DNA of 64,000 nucleotides from Taxillus chinensis. Its lineage: Eukaryota > Streptophyta > Magnoliopsida > Santalales > Loranthaceae. Of the stretch, positions 34,474 through 44,983 are shown piece after piece (within the stretch, counting starts at the first letter, position 1; every line of letters starts with the position of its first letter). Made by a program: the position numbers and the translations under genes. The DNA is taken from the NCBI GenBank assembly GCA_023512835.1, contig CM042091.1, forward strand, positions 25,642,995-25,706,994, given 5' to 3'. A model generated the notes under the pieces. That model searched no databases. It was not told the DNA's origin and saw only the letters and a program-made list of their open reading frames with translations.

Positions 34474-36663
34474 TGCTGTTTTTAAGTTGTTTTGGCAGGT
34501 TTTTAGGTGATTCCTTTTCAAAGAAATCAGCTAGATCATCTTGTCTACTAAAGAGGAAGCTTGTGGCAAAATATGAGCTCAAAAGGAGGCATTTTGAAGG
34601 CTACAAGCGACAAGACTGCAAGAGGCTTCTTCATACACTCAATGTTGAGCAAGCACGTTTTGATTTATTTGACCATGAAGATGACCTTACCAATATCATG
34701 TGCAGAAGGGAAAGCTTCTCCAAATGATGCCCTCTACCTCCCATAAAGATTTCAGAGTAAAAGGACAACAAATGTTTTTGCATGTGATATTGGGATTTGA
34801 TTTTTTTGACCTTGTAGAAGGCTTCATATGATCTCATGTGCAGAACAAAAGTTGCTCCAAATGATTTCATATACCTCTCATAAATATTTCAGAACATTTG
34901 GAGGTGCACGTGATATGGCCATTGTCACGTGTATTGTCACGTGCAGCAATATTTTTGGACGGGGACCTTTATTTTTGTATGCTGATGATCTTTTCCTAAA
35001 GAACCTAGTCCATATTGTGCTTGGTTGGGATTGTATAATGGCTGGAAGGTAAAATCGCCGTTACTTATCAAAACTACGTCGTTTTGATAAATGAAGACAG
35101 CTAGCGGCTAGGGCACATATTACACAGCAACCTCCTCTATTTATAGAGGAGGTACAACACGTTTTGGGCATTCAACTTCACGCCTTGAGGTTGCACAGCA
35201 CGTTTTTGGAGAGGAGGCTCACATTTTGAAGGTGCAGGCCCTAGAGAGAGATCTCCCGACAACTGGGTAGTTCTAGAGTTGGAGTTCTGCTGCACCTGGT
35301 TCCGAGATGATGTTCTATATTTCTTTATGTTTATTCGAAAACATGTGTGAGTAGTTTTCTTAATCTAGGGGAGCAATGTAGCCCCCTAGGCTACTATATT
35401 GATTCTATGAAGATTGGGTTTGTTTTATGAATTGCATGTTTTATGAATCTATTCTTTATCTTCTATATCTAGGTTGTATACTCCTAGGTTTCTTAGCCCC
35501 GGTCTGGGGCAGATCTTGGATTTATAGCATATTTGTGATTGGTGTGACCATTATCTTTTCAGAGATATGATAAGTAGGCTTTGTTTGTTACTGCTATGAT
35601 GACCATTCATGCATACAACACTTAGAAGGTTTGTCAATGACCAATTTCGGTACCTTGGCTAATATATAACATGCAATCATTTAAATAACCCTAAGAACTT
35701 TAAGATCAGTAGAAATAGCGTGGGGAGGTGAAATTGTGACCCTAGATGCCTTTAATTTTTGAGTTTTAACCTTAAATTCAATTCTGCTGTCTTTGATATT
35801 TAAGAAAATCATATAAAAATTAGATCTTTAGTTTAAAAAAGAGAACTTTTTGTCAAGACATTTTATAGAACAAGAGTAGTTGGGTGATTTGATTTGAAAA
35901 CTAGAAAACTAAGCTAATCCCTATGGGTTCGACCCCTTACTTTTTGCTATTCTGTTTAGTGCAAACTAAGGGAATTAATTATCTTGAAGAGTGGTTCGAC
36001 CCCTGTCTGGGCAGGCTGAGTCCTGATGTTTGTTTGCAGGCTAAGTCCTGATGATTGTGCACACTAAACGGTGCACGACTACATTGAGCATATAGTATAG
36101 ATTTATATGTGTTACATGATGTGGAGTTTTGGGGTCACCTACTGAGCTTGTCGCTCACCCCTACTTGTTGTTTACCCTTTTCAGGTGTGACCCGAGACTA
36201 GTGGAGGACTTTCTTCCAGGAGGACGCCCACTACTCTGATGTATGATACAGTTATATTCTGTATTATTTTATGTGATATCCCGGACATGGGTCCATGGAC
36301 AGTTGTATTTGCATACTGTATGATGTGATGTTTGTATGACTGTTTGACTCATTATATGCATGATGATATATGGGAAAGTACAAGATTACCCTTGATGTAT
36401 GACTGTACAGGGTTGCATATTTGAGACAGCACCCGCGGTGTAGTCTCTATTGGTGCTAGTCACCAACCCCTTGACCTTTCGGGTGCAGGCAAGGGGAAGT
36501 CATGTACCCGGTTCCGGGTTCCCTGGAATTCGGGGGTGTGACTGGTTCGACTCCTTACTTTCTGCTATTCTGTTTAGTGTAAACTAAGGGAATTAATTAT
36601 CTTGAAGAGTGGTTTTACGACATTAGCTAACTCTTTTAGGGAGGCTAAAAACCTATCTGTTAA
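34474..36663 (+). mobile_element. Element B, Athila-like 5' LTR (with insertion)
   Basis: From TGCTGTTTTTAAGTTG to CTATCTGTTA, followed by a tRNA-Asp type primer site. It matches the A LTR (14646-16199) and the partial 3' LTR at 38842-39575. It has the palindrome at 35065-35090, a TATA region within CCTCCTCTAT-TT-ATAGAGGAGG (35131-35152) and CACGTG G-boxes near 34905-34945. The LTR is interrupted at ~35999-36542 by foreign LTR sequence, with about 72 bp of Athila LTR repeated on both sides (35926-35998 and 36543-36613). Both LTRs of B start at the same internal point of the A LTR, so the true start is uncertain. Confidence 0.8.
35999..36542 (+). mobile_element. Insert of chromovirus-type LTR 3' end within the B LTR
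   Basis: 544 bp foreign to the Athila LTR. It resembles the 3' part of the L LTR read on its own sense strand: GGTGCTAGTCACCAA, CCCTTGACC-TTCGGGTGC and a GGGGGTGTGAC end (36447-36541), and a CTCACCC...TTCAGGT segment. It lacks the LTR start and has no target duplication of 4-6 bp; instead it is flanked by the long direct repeat of the host LTR. Confidence 0.65.
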
Positions 36664-36666
36664 ATT

Positions 36667-36684
36667 GGCGCCATTGCTGGGGAT
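36667..36684 (+). promoter_or_regulatory. Primer-binding site of B (tRNA-Asp)
   Basis: TGGCGCCATTGCTGGGGA, two differences from the perfect complement of the plant tRNA-Asp 3' end (TGGCGCCGTTGCCGGGGA), the primer typical of Athila-type elements. It lies 3 nt after the LTR. Confidence 0.88.
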
Positions 36685-36873
36685 TTAACGGTTAACTAGT
36701 TTTTAAAGTCAACATTGAGTGAAATTGTTTAAATTCTGATCTTGGTGTTTAATTCTGTCTTTTATTTTCTTTTATTTTGTGTTCTTATTTATTTATTTTA
36801 CATTATTCGAGCTGTTGGGTGTGTTCTTGTTGTTTTACAAGAACGTTCACCAGGTGTTTGAGAAAATTCTTAG

Positions 36874-38815
36874 TTGTGTATGCGACGAAGGGAACTTGTG
36901 CCATTTAATCCAGAACCTGAAAGGATAATTAGAGATCATCGTAGGGCAGCTAGGGAAGCAGCGAGGCAAGCTGAAGAAGCACTGCAAAGTTTAAAGGATA
37001 CAGTTCTAGACATTATGGAGGATACAAGACCTGATGGCAGTGTACAACAAGGAGGAGCCAATTATAATGGCCAATATCCATAAGATGAGGGTAACAGATT
37101 TAGGCCCAGAACCTTTTTGGACTATGCAAGGCCGACTATGTCGGATTACTACTCAAGGATTAGGCAAGCAAGAGTCCAAGCAAACGGCTTTGAAAGCCGG
37201 CATTGATCAACATGGTGAGCAACAATGCATTTGGAGGAACAGCAGTGGATGACCCACATCGGCACTTGATGAGATTCTTTCAGATGTGTGACACAATCAA
37301 GCTTAACAATGTATCAGAGGAAGCAATAAAGTTAAGACATTTTTCCTTTTCCTTAAGGGATAGAGCTCTTGGATGGTTCAACAACCTTCTGGCTAGTTCT
37401 ATAAACACTTAGGAGGAGATGCAGACTAAGTTCATGTCTAAGTATTTTCCGCCTTCCAAGGTGATCTAGCTCAGAGGGGAGATCAACCGATTTAGGCAAG
37501 ACGAGATGGAGACTCTCCATGAGGCTTGGGAAAGATTTAAAGACTTGGTAAGAAGATGCCCTGACCATGGAAGACCCCAATGGATTCAAATCGAATCCTT
37601 CTACACAGGTCTTCAATCTCACTCACAAGACAAGGTGAATGCAATTTGTAGGAGGATGTCTAATGAATTTGGAACCTGATGTAGCAACTGAACTCTTAGA
37701 GAGACTATCCTTGGCTGATTAGTAGTGGTCTAATGTGCGGACTTCGAGGCCAAAAGAGAAGATAGCTTCCATTGATAATTCTTCTAATGACATGCAAGAG
37801 CAGATTCGAGCTCTAGCTAAAAGCATGGACGTACTGGCTCTTAAAGTTGGAGGACCATAGCAAGCACCACCAGTAGTTGACCAAGCATGGAGTGGAGCTA
37901 AAGAAGCAAACTTTGTTGGAGGAAAGGGTATGTATTAGAAGCAACCCTTTTTCCAACAGAACCAGGGTCAAGGTTACCAATAACAAAATACCATCCAAGG
38001 ACACTAGAAAAATGCCTTTAACCAGAGTCAAAATCGAGGAGGTGACACTTCAAATCAGTATAAATATATCCCTCCAGGAATGAAGTAGAATCCGTATGCT
38101 ATGGACAATTACTTGCAACCACCTCCAGGTTTTGAACAACAACGAGAGCCTCATCCTTAGCAATAGAGAAGAAATTATCAAACTGAGGATGAGACGACCA
38201 GAAGAGAATTGGGAGATTTGAAGGAAAGGGTAGGAAGTATGGAGAGCTCTATTAAAAACATTGAAAAGTTATTGGTTAGTGTGGCACAAAATGCTAATCA
38301 AGGAGTGTCTTCAAAATCCTTTCCCAGTGACATTGAAGTTAATCCAAAGGAAAGCTGCAAGGACATCACTTTGAGAAGTGGTAAGGCATTAAAGGAAGCT
38401 GGGGAGCCTACGAAGAAGGCCCTACAAGAAGCACAAACCAAGCCCTTAGCAACTGAAAATCAGGAAATAGCTATTAAGGAAGAGAAACAGTTGGTAGCTA
38501 ACTAGGAACAACATTCAACTAAGCTTAAACCAGTGAAGAAGAAAGGCCAAGAGAGGTGAGGCCTACAATGCCATTTCCTTAGCAGAGATGAGGAATCAAT
38601 AGGTGGAAGAAGAAAATGAATGCTTTTTGAAGATATTCAAGAAGTTGGAAATAAACATTCCTTTCATAGAAGCCATGGAACAGATGCCCGGATGCAAGAA
38701 AGTTTTGAAGCGCTTCATGATGAAAAAGAGGAAATATGGAGACCACAAGATTGTTGTTGTCACTAATGAGGTGAGCAATGTGGTTCGAGAGGAAATTACC
38801 CACAAAGCATAAAGA
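36874..38815 (+). pseudogene. Athila-like gag of element B, broken
   Basis: Begins with an arginine-rich N-terminus near ATG 36874-36880 and changes frame around 37050 and 37200. The capsid-like gag core follows (37226-37680: HLMRFFQMCD, LRHFSFSLRDRALGWF, KFMSKYFPPSKV, WERFKDLVRRCPDHG) with TAG/TAA stops between the blocks. The C-terminal part (38209-38505) matches element A. A last block (38603-38812) resembles the region just before the Athila protease and reaches KDPG. After this the sequence jumps to the 3' LTR, so protease, RT, RNase H and integrase are all deleted. Many stops look like CAA/CAG changed to TAA/TAG. Not functional. Confidence 0.82.
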
Positions 38816-38841
38816 TCCGGGTAAAATATGAGGAAGCTAGA

Positions 38842-39575
38842 TGTGTGTTTTTGAGTGTTTTTGGCAGGTTTTTAGGTGATTCCTTTTCAAACAAATCAGC
38901 TAGATCATCTTGTCTACTAAAGAGGAAGCTTGTGGCAAAACATGAACTCAAAAGGAGGCATTTTGAAGGCTACAAGAGACAAAGATGCAAGAGGCTTCTT
39001 CACACACTCAGTGCTAGCAAGCACGTTTTGATTAATTTGACCATGAAGATGACCTTACCAATAACATGTGTAGAAGGGAAAGTTTCTCCGAATGATGCCC
39101 TCTACCTCCCATAAAAATTTCAGAGTAAAAGCACAACAAAAGATTTTGCACGTGATATTGGGATTTGATTTTTTTGACCTTGTAGAAGGCTTCATATGTT
39201 CTCACGTGCAGAACAAAAGTTGCTCCAAATAATTTCATATACCTCTCATAAATATTTTAGAGCATTTGGAGGTGCATGTGATATGGCCATTGTCACGTGC
39301 AACAATATTTTTGCACGGGGACCTTTGTTTTTGTATGCTGATGATCTTTTCCTAAAGAACCTAGTCCATATTGTGCTTGGTTTGGATTGTATAGTGGTTG
39401 GAAGGGAAAATCGCTGTTACTTATCAAAACTATGCTGTTTTGATAAATAAAGACAGTTGGTGGCTAGGGCATATAATACATAGCAGCCTCCTTTATAAAT
39501 AGAGGAGGCACAGCATGTTTTGGGCATTCAACTTCACGCCTTGAGGTTGCACAACACATTTTTGGAGAGGAGGTG
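38842..39575 (+). mobile_element. Element B, 3' LTR, left part
   Basis: Matches 34474-35210 closely, preceded by the purine-rich AATATGAGGAAGCTAGA. It contains the palindrome variant (39421-39446) and a TATAAATAG box within CCTCCTTTATAAATAGAGG plus AGG (39487-39508). It breaks off at GGAGAGGAGG, exactly where the LTR of G1 begins (39576). The remainder should lie beyond the right end of the window. Confidence 0.85.
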
Positions 39576-41590
39576 TCACGCCTCGGATTTCCAACCTGAG
39601 GAAACCGGTTCGTGACTCCCCTTTACCCACCCGGTGGGCAAGGGATAGATGTACAAAATCCAACACATTCATAATAATCCACAATAAATAGCAAAAAGGC
39701 AAACCACTTATCTTTATTAAGTTCCAAAATCCATTACATCATCTCCAATTGGAGTTACAATAGTCTCAACATAACATTTGACAAAACACTCAAATAACAA
39801 AAGGAGTAAAGCCACAAGGCAGAAAGTCTTCCACCTTGGTGTTCCCACCTAACGCCTGTAGGTCCATGTGAAGAAAACAAACACAGTAGGAGGGGTGAGC
39901 AACCACAGCTCAGTAGGGATCATGTCTCCCCAACCCATCCCATGCTCCTAGCATCTACATGCCGTGTGTACAAGTGCAGTGTCGTGATACAATTATTTCA
40001 ACCAATATAACGGTAAGCCATCAGAAAAAACAAATATTTCAAACAGCCACACAAGCTAACACATGAGCAGTCTCGGGCTTCCACAGTCATCAGGTTTCCA
40101 AGAGCAGTCCTGGGCTTCCACAGCCACCGGGTTCCACAAAACAGTCCCGGGCTTCCACAGCCACCGGGTTTCACAAAACAGTCCCGGGCTTCCACAGCCA
40201 CCGAGTTTCACAAAATAGTCCCGGGCATCCACAGCCACCGGGTTTCACAACACAGTCCCGGGCTTCCACAGCCACCGGGTTTCACAAAACAGTCCTGGGC
40301 TTCCACAGCCACCGGGTTTCACAAAACAGTACACACAACCACTCAGGCATAAAACCAAACACTTAACGGGCACACATTCACAAGTGTATAAACCCAGCCA
40401 TTCAGGCATAAAAACAAACACTTGGCATGCACACCTTTACCAACTCACAATTCTAGCCTTACTGGCATATTATCAAACACATACTGGGCATTGTCACACA
40501 AACAGATTCACACATGCATTTTATCGAACATTTAACATACACTGCCTACTCAATGTCAGAATCACACCAAAACGCCATTGAAGGCCAACATTCATATAAG
40601 AGATCATACCTATATGAATTTACATATAAATAGTATGATAACAAGGACGATATCTAATGGTTTATTCACCACAGGGCCTAACCCCGGATTAGGTACAAGA
40701 AGACAGAACCCCTACCTTGAAAACGTCCTCCTACTCTTGCTTCCACGCTAGATGTTGTCCTCCCCACGCAAGACGTTCCGGCAGCAACCAACAGCTCTCC
40801 TTCTTTCCCTCTCTCTAGCTCTCTCTCTCTCTGCGACGGCTGCAAAGGTAGCCAAAAAGAAGAACCCTAAACCTAAGAGTCCTTCACCTCTTATATAGGC
40901 ACACCAACGTCAAAATGACGTAGTTTTGATTAAATGAATCCCAACATCAAAATGACGTAGTTTTGATCACACAAGTTGCAACCTTTCCGCATCCACAGAC
41001 GACAAAATATCCACAATTCCAACATGGTCCTTTGGAAAAGATGATTAGAATAACAAAACCAAGGTGACGGTACAAAAATATGGCTGCACGCCATAATGCA
41101 TGCCATATCCCCAATTGGTGTGCAAGTCCAAATACCCTGAAATTCTACCCCAAGCTTCCTTGCATCATGTAGAAGGCTGGTATGCAGTAATATGCTTGCA
41201 CGCCAATTGGTCCAATTGGCGTTCAAGGCCTTTGGCTCTGAAACTTCTGTGGAAGGTAGAGGACATCATTCTGAGAAACTTTAGTTCTGCACGCCAATTA
41301 ATTTGAGGCCATCTACTTGGTCAAAATAAATCTCCAAAACCGACAAAAACGGCCTAAAAGCGCCTGTATATGCAAATAGCATCTTCCTAGGGCATAAATG
41401 CACGTTATCACTTGTCACGTGCACCTCCCAAAAGTCCCCTCTTGGGCTCATCTCTTACCTCAAACTTGTGCATCAACATTCAAGGTGTAGCTAAAGTGTG
41501 TGGGAAGGAAACTCCCTAAAACCCAACAATTTCCACTCACAAGGCATCTGTGGTTAACTTCTTACATGCCATAAAACACGGGTCATTACA
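39576..41590 (-). mobile_element. Chromovirus G1, 3' LTR
   Basis: 2015 bp, TGTCACGCC...GGTCATTACA on the plus strand (TGTAATGACC...GGCGTGACA on its own strand). It is paired with 62097-62647. It carries seven 37-bp units (40070-40328), two ACGT palindromes (40914-40930 region and 40946-40967) and a minus-strand TATATAAG promoter (40892-40899). A polypurine tract and hairpin adjoin it (41591-41625). Confidence 0.9.
40070..40328. repeat. Minisatellite, seven 37-bp units in the G1 LTR
   Basis: Seven exact-length units beginning GTCCCGGGCTTCCACAGCCA and ending TTTCACAAAACA, with few differences. The other G1 LTR has only the start of this array (62590-62647) before it is cut. Confidence 0.95.
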
Positions 41591-41625
41591 TCCTCTCCCC
41601 CTTAAGACTTTTCGTCCTCGAAAAG
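41591..41625 (-). promoter_or_regulatory. G1 polypurine tract and hairpin
   Basis: On the minus strand: CTTTTCG-AGGA-CGAAAAG, then TCTTAAGGGGGAGAGGA directly before the LTR. A sister hairpin TTGTTCG-AGGA-CGAACAA lies at 41844-41861 with its own purine tract. Confidence 0.8.
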
Positions 41626-41842
41626 AAACAACATGCAAGGAAAACAAACACATATGGCTCATTTGCAAGACATCGAGCCACAACGCCCAGATGGATCACA
41701 CAACATAACAGGACATCTCAAACACATTTTGCAATCTCAAAACACATCTCAATAAAAATACCAGTTTACAAGTAGAAATATAAATACACCAAAGCATGAA
41801 CCACAAGAAAACACATCACTACAGCCACCTCCCCCCCTTAAG

Positions 41843-42964
41843 ATTGTTCGTCCTCGAACAACTCTGGGTGCTGCTCACGCATCACGGACTCACTTTCCCA
41901 TGTCTCCTCCCCAATGCCACGGTGCTGCCACAAAGACGTGAACCAAAGGAATAGCACGACCACGCAAAAGCTTCTCCCGCCGATCGAGGATACGGATAGG
42001 GGCCTCAACAACGGACATGTCATCCTCAATGTCCAATGTCCCCCAATCGATCACATGAGTGGGGTCAGGATGATACTTCCTCAACTGGGACACGTGGAAC
42101 ACATTGTGCACCCGACTCAATCGCGGTGGCAATGCTAACCGGTAAGCTATAGGCCCCACACGAGCTATAACCTCAAATGGACCAATGAACCGGGGAGAGA
42201 GTTTGGAACCTCTCCCAAAGCGCCGATGTCCACGTTGTGGAGAGACACGGAGAAACACATGATCGCCCACAGAAAACTCCAAAAGTCGCCGCCGCTGATC
42301 CGCATAATATTTTTGCTGACTCTGAGCTAATAACGACCGCTGACGAATCAACTTAACCTTCTCGGTAGCCTCTTAAACCAACTGTGGTCCCAAGAGAGCT
42401 GTCTCCCCCACCTCGGTCCAACACAAAGGTGATCGACACGGCCGCCTATACAACGCCTCAAAAGGAGCCATCCCAATGGATGCCTGATAACTGTTGTTGT
42501 AGGCAAACTCCACCAAAGGAAGGTGAGTTGCCCACGAACCCCCAAAATCTAACACACAGGCCCGTAACATGTCCTCCAAAGTCTGATTCGTCCTCTTTGT
42601 CTGGCCGTCAGTCTCAGGGTGAAAGGCTGTACTCAAGTGAAGTTTGGTCCCCATAGCCTCCTGCAAACCTGCCCAAAAATGGGAAGTGAACCTCGAATCT
42701 CGGTCAGAGACAACCGATGATGGTACTCCATGCAGTCTCACAATCTCGTTCATGTATAGATGACTCAAGGTCCCAATAGAGTCCCGCTCGCGAATAGCCA
42801 GGAAATGGGCCGACTTTCTGAGTCGATCCACAATCACCCAAATCATATCTTTCCTCCCTGTGGTGGGTGGAAGACCCGTCACAAAATCCATCGCTATGTG
42901 GTCCCACTTCCACTCTGCTATGGGCAATGGCTGTAACATGCCCGACGGCCGCTAAACTTAGCAA
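41843..42964 (-). pseudogene. G1 integrase and chromodomain, broken
   Basis: The minus strand encodes the integrase core (from 42939: WDHIAMDF with the first Asp, [14 protein letters not shown] with the second, TDGQTKRTNQT where the usual catalytic Glu position of the TER motif reads Lys), then [18 protein letters not shown] stop occurs at 42372. The linker [26 protein letters not shown] and a chromodomain-like end (IPLV...[12 protein letters not shown]...HPELF) follow, with a frame change near 41970. Upstream at ~42955 the frame is joined directly to RT sequence, so the RT thumb, RNase H and the integrase zinc finger are deleted. The chromodomain-type C-terminus places the family among chromoviruses (Tekay/Del-like, inferred). 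Confidence 0.85.
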
Positions 42965-43313
42965 ACAACCGCTGATCCCTCAAGGTTTGCAACACTGTTG
43001 TCAAATGCTCCACATGCTCCCTCTCTGTCTTGGAATATACCAATATATCGTCTATAAACACCAGAACAAAGGAATCCAAATATGGAGCAAAGACCTGGTT
43101 CATCAAATGCATGAACACTGCTGGTGCATTAGTGAGCCCGAAAGGCATCACTACCCACTCATAGTGCCCATACCTGCACCGAAAAGCAGTCTTAGGGATG
43201 TCCTCCTCTTTAACCCTCAATTGATGATATCCCGATCGTAGATCTATCTTGGAAAACCACCGGGCTCCACTCAACTGGTCAAACAGGTCATCGATCCGAG
43301 GCAACAGATACTT
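42960..43313 (-). pseudogene. G1 reverse transcriptase, middle part, split by the G2/G3 array
   Basis: Minus strand: [28 protein letters not shown] with the first catalytic Asp, [11 protein letters not shown] and FIDDILVYS with the catalytic DD pair, up to LFAKFS. It is cut on its N-terminal side at 43313, inside an NKYPLPR-type segment, by the G2/G3 array. The other half resumes at 59387 after the repeat of TACTT. Confidence 0.9.
43309..43313. repeat. Target-site duplication TACTT (left)
   Basis: TACTT lies directly before the LTR start at 43314 and recurs directly after the last LTR (59387-59391). G1 RT reads through when the array is left out. This proves that the three-LTR array occupies a single insertion site. 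Confidence 0.92.
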
Positions 43314-43876
43314 TGTAATGACCCATGTGTGACCCGTGTGTAAGAAGTTAACCACAAACACCTTGGATGTTGGTGCACAAGTTTGAGGTAAGAGATGAGC
43401 CCAAGAGGGGACTTTTGGGAGCTGCATGTGACAAGTGGTAACGTGCATTTATGCCCTAGGAAAATGCTATGCATATACATGCAGTTTTAAGGTGTTTCGG
43501 AAGATTTTGGAGCTCACTTTTGGTATAGTAGATGGCCTCAAACAATTGGCGTGCAAGAACAAAAGTTTCTTAGAATGAGGTCCTCTATCTACCACAGAAA
43601 TTTCAGGGCATTTGGAGCTGCACGTGAATTCACCCATTTCACGTGCAAGCATATTTTTGCTTCTCAGACCTCTACAAGATGCAAGGAGGCTTGGGGTGAA
43701 GTTTGAGTGCATTTGGAGCTGCACGCCAATTGGGGAATTGGCGTTCAAATTGGCGTGCAGGCATGTTTTTGCATGGTTACCTTGGTTTTGTCATTCTAAT
43801 CATCTTTTCCCAAATGACCATGTTGGAATTGTGAATATTTTGGTGTGTATGGATGTGGGAAGGTCATAGCTTGTTC

Positions 43877-43955
43877 CATCAAAACTACGTCGTTTTGATG
43901 CTGGGATTCACTTAATCAAAACTATGTCGTTTTGATGTTGTGTTGTTTATATAAG
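43877..43955 (+). promoter_or_regulatory. LTR promoter: two palindromes plus TATA box
   Basis: CATCAAAAC-TACGTC-GTTTTGATG, then ATCAAAAC-TATGTC-GTTTTGAT, then 11 nt, then TATATAAG. Spacing is the same in LTR 2 (50679-50757) and LTR 3 (58091-58169). Confidence 0.75.
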
Positions 43956-44007
43956 AAGGAGAAGCCCCTCTGTTTTAGGTTTAGGGTTTGTTGCTCCACC
44001 AGCCGTC

Positions 44008-44010
<3 letters not shown>

Positions 44011-44059
<49 letters not shown>
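44011..44059. repeat. (GA)n microsatellite in the LTR 1 leader
   Basis: About 49 bp of uninterrupted AG, just after the likely transcription start. The matching tracts at 50812-50863 and 58225-58269 are interrupted by ATTGAG. Confidence 0.95.
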
Positions 44060-44062
<3 letters not shown>

Positions 44063-44578
44063 AAGGAGAGCTTCTGGTGGCTGCCGGAGCGTCTTGCGTG
44101 GGTGGTCAGAGTCTTGCGTGGAAGCGGGAACAGGAGATCATACAAGGTAGGGGTTCTGTTCTTCCTAAATCCTCCTCTGTCCTAGGGTTCTAGGGCAGAC
44201 TATGGATTATATCTGTTTATATATATATATGTAATCCATATAGGTGTGATCTCCTATATGGATGTTGGCCTTCAGTGGCATTTTGGTGTGATTCTGTTGT
44301 TACATGCTATATGTTCGATGAAATGCCTGTGTGAACATAGCTGTGTGTATATGCCCATTACGTGTTTGGTAATATGTCTGTGTGGCTGGACTTGTGATTT
44401 GGTGTATGTATGCATGCTGGATGTTTGTTCTATTGCCTGAATGGCTGGGTTTGTGCACTTGTGAACGGGTGCACGCCAAGTGTTTGGTTTTATGCTTGAG
44501 TGACCGTGGTGTGTGTTGTGTGCATGACTGTGGTATCTGGCCTGAAGAGGCGGGTTGGAATTCCGGGGCGTGACAATA

Positions 44579-44590
44579 TGGTATCAGAGC
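44579..44590 (+). promoter_or_regulatory. Primer-binding site of G2 (tRNA-iMet)
   Basis: TGGTATCAGAGC, 3 nt after LTR 1. The ~390-bp leader to the gag ATG shares strings with the leader of L, including CCTGATCAAC (44666). Confidence 0.95.
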
Positions 44591-44983
44591 ATGGTTTAGT
44601 TGGCCTAGGGTAGTGGGCGGACCTGGTTATCCTAAGTCCTTTGGAGGAGCCTGGAGGGACATGCCTGATCAACATGGTCCTCTTTGAGCCTCCAAGGTGT
44701 ACTTAGGGTAGTTCAGTCTTGTGGTCGGATTTGCATGCATTGGCATTAGGGCACTAGTTGCATTTGCTGTGAATGTGTGCTAAACTGTGGATAAGATAAT
44801 ATGATTAAGTGAAATGTGCAACTCTGATTTGTTTGGCAATGCGTACTGAACTGTGAAATGTGATTGATACAATGTATGTGTGTAATGTCATGTGATAGTA
44901 GAATTGATCAATGGGGTAGAGGTAGTGACGCGATAGATTATAAAATTATTTTGACATTGTGCTTCTTACTTCGTGTAGTAAGA

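Larger units (their letters stand above)
43314..44575 (+). mobile_element. Chromovirus array, LTR 1 (G2 5' LTR)
   Basis: 1262 bp, TGTAATGACCC...GGGGCGTGACA. It is 600 bp shorter than LTRs 2 and 3: the part between AAGAGGCGG and GTTGGAA (51361-51955 in LTR 2) is deleted. U3 holds paired G-boxes in an inverted repeat (43620-43646), palindromes at 43877-43900 and 43915-43936, TATATAAG at 43948-43955, then (GA)n at 44011-44059. Confidence 0.93.

Noticed and set aside
43932..44185. Frames with Arg-Glu repeats (also 50734-50990 and 58146-58394)
   Set aside because: Read-through of the (GA)n tract in the LTR leaders.
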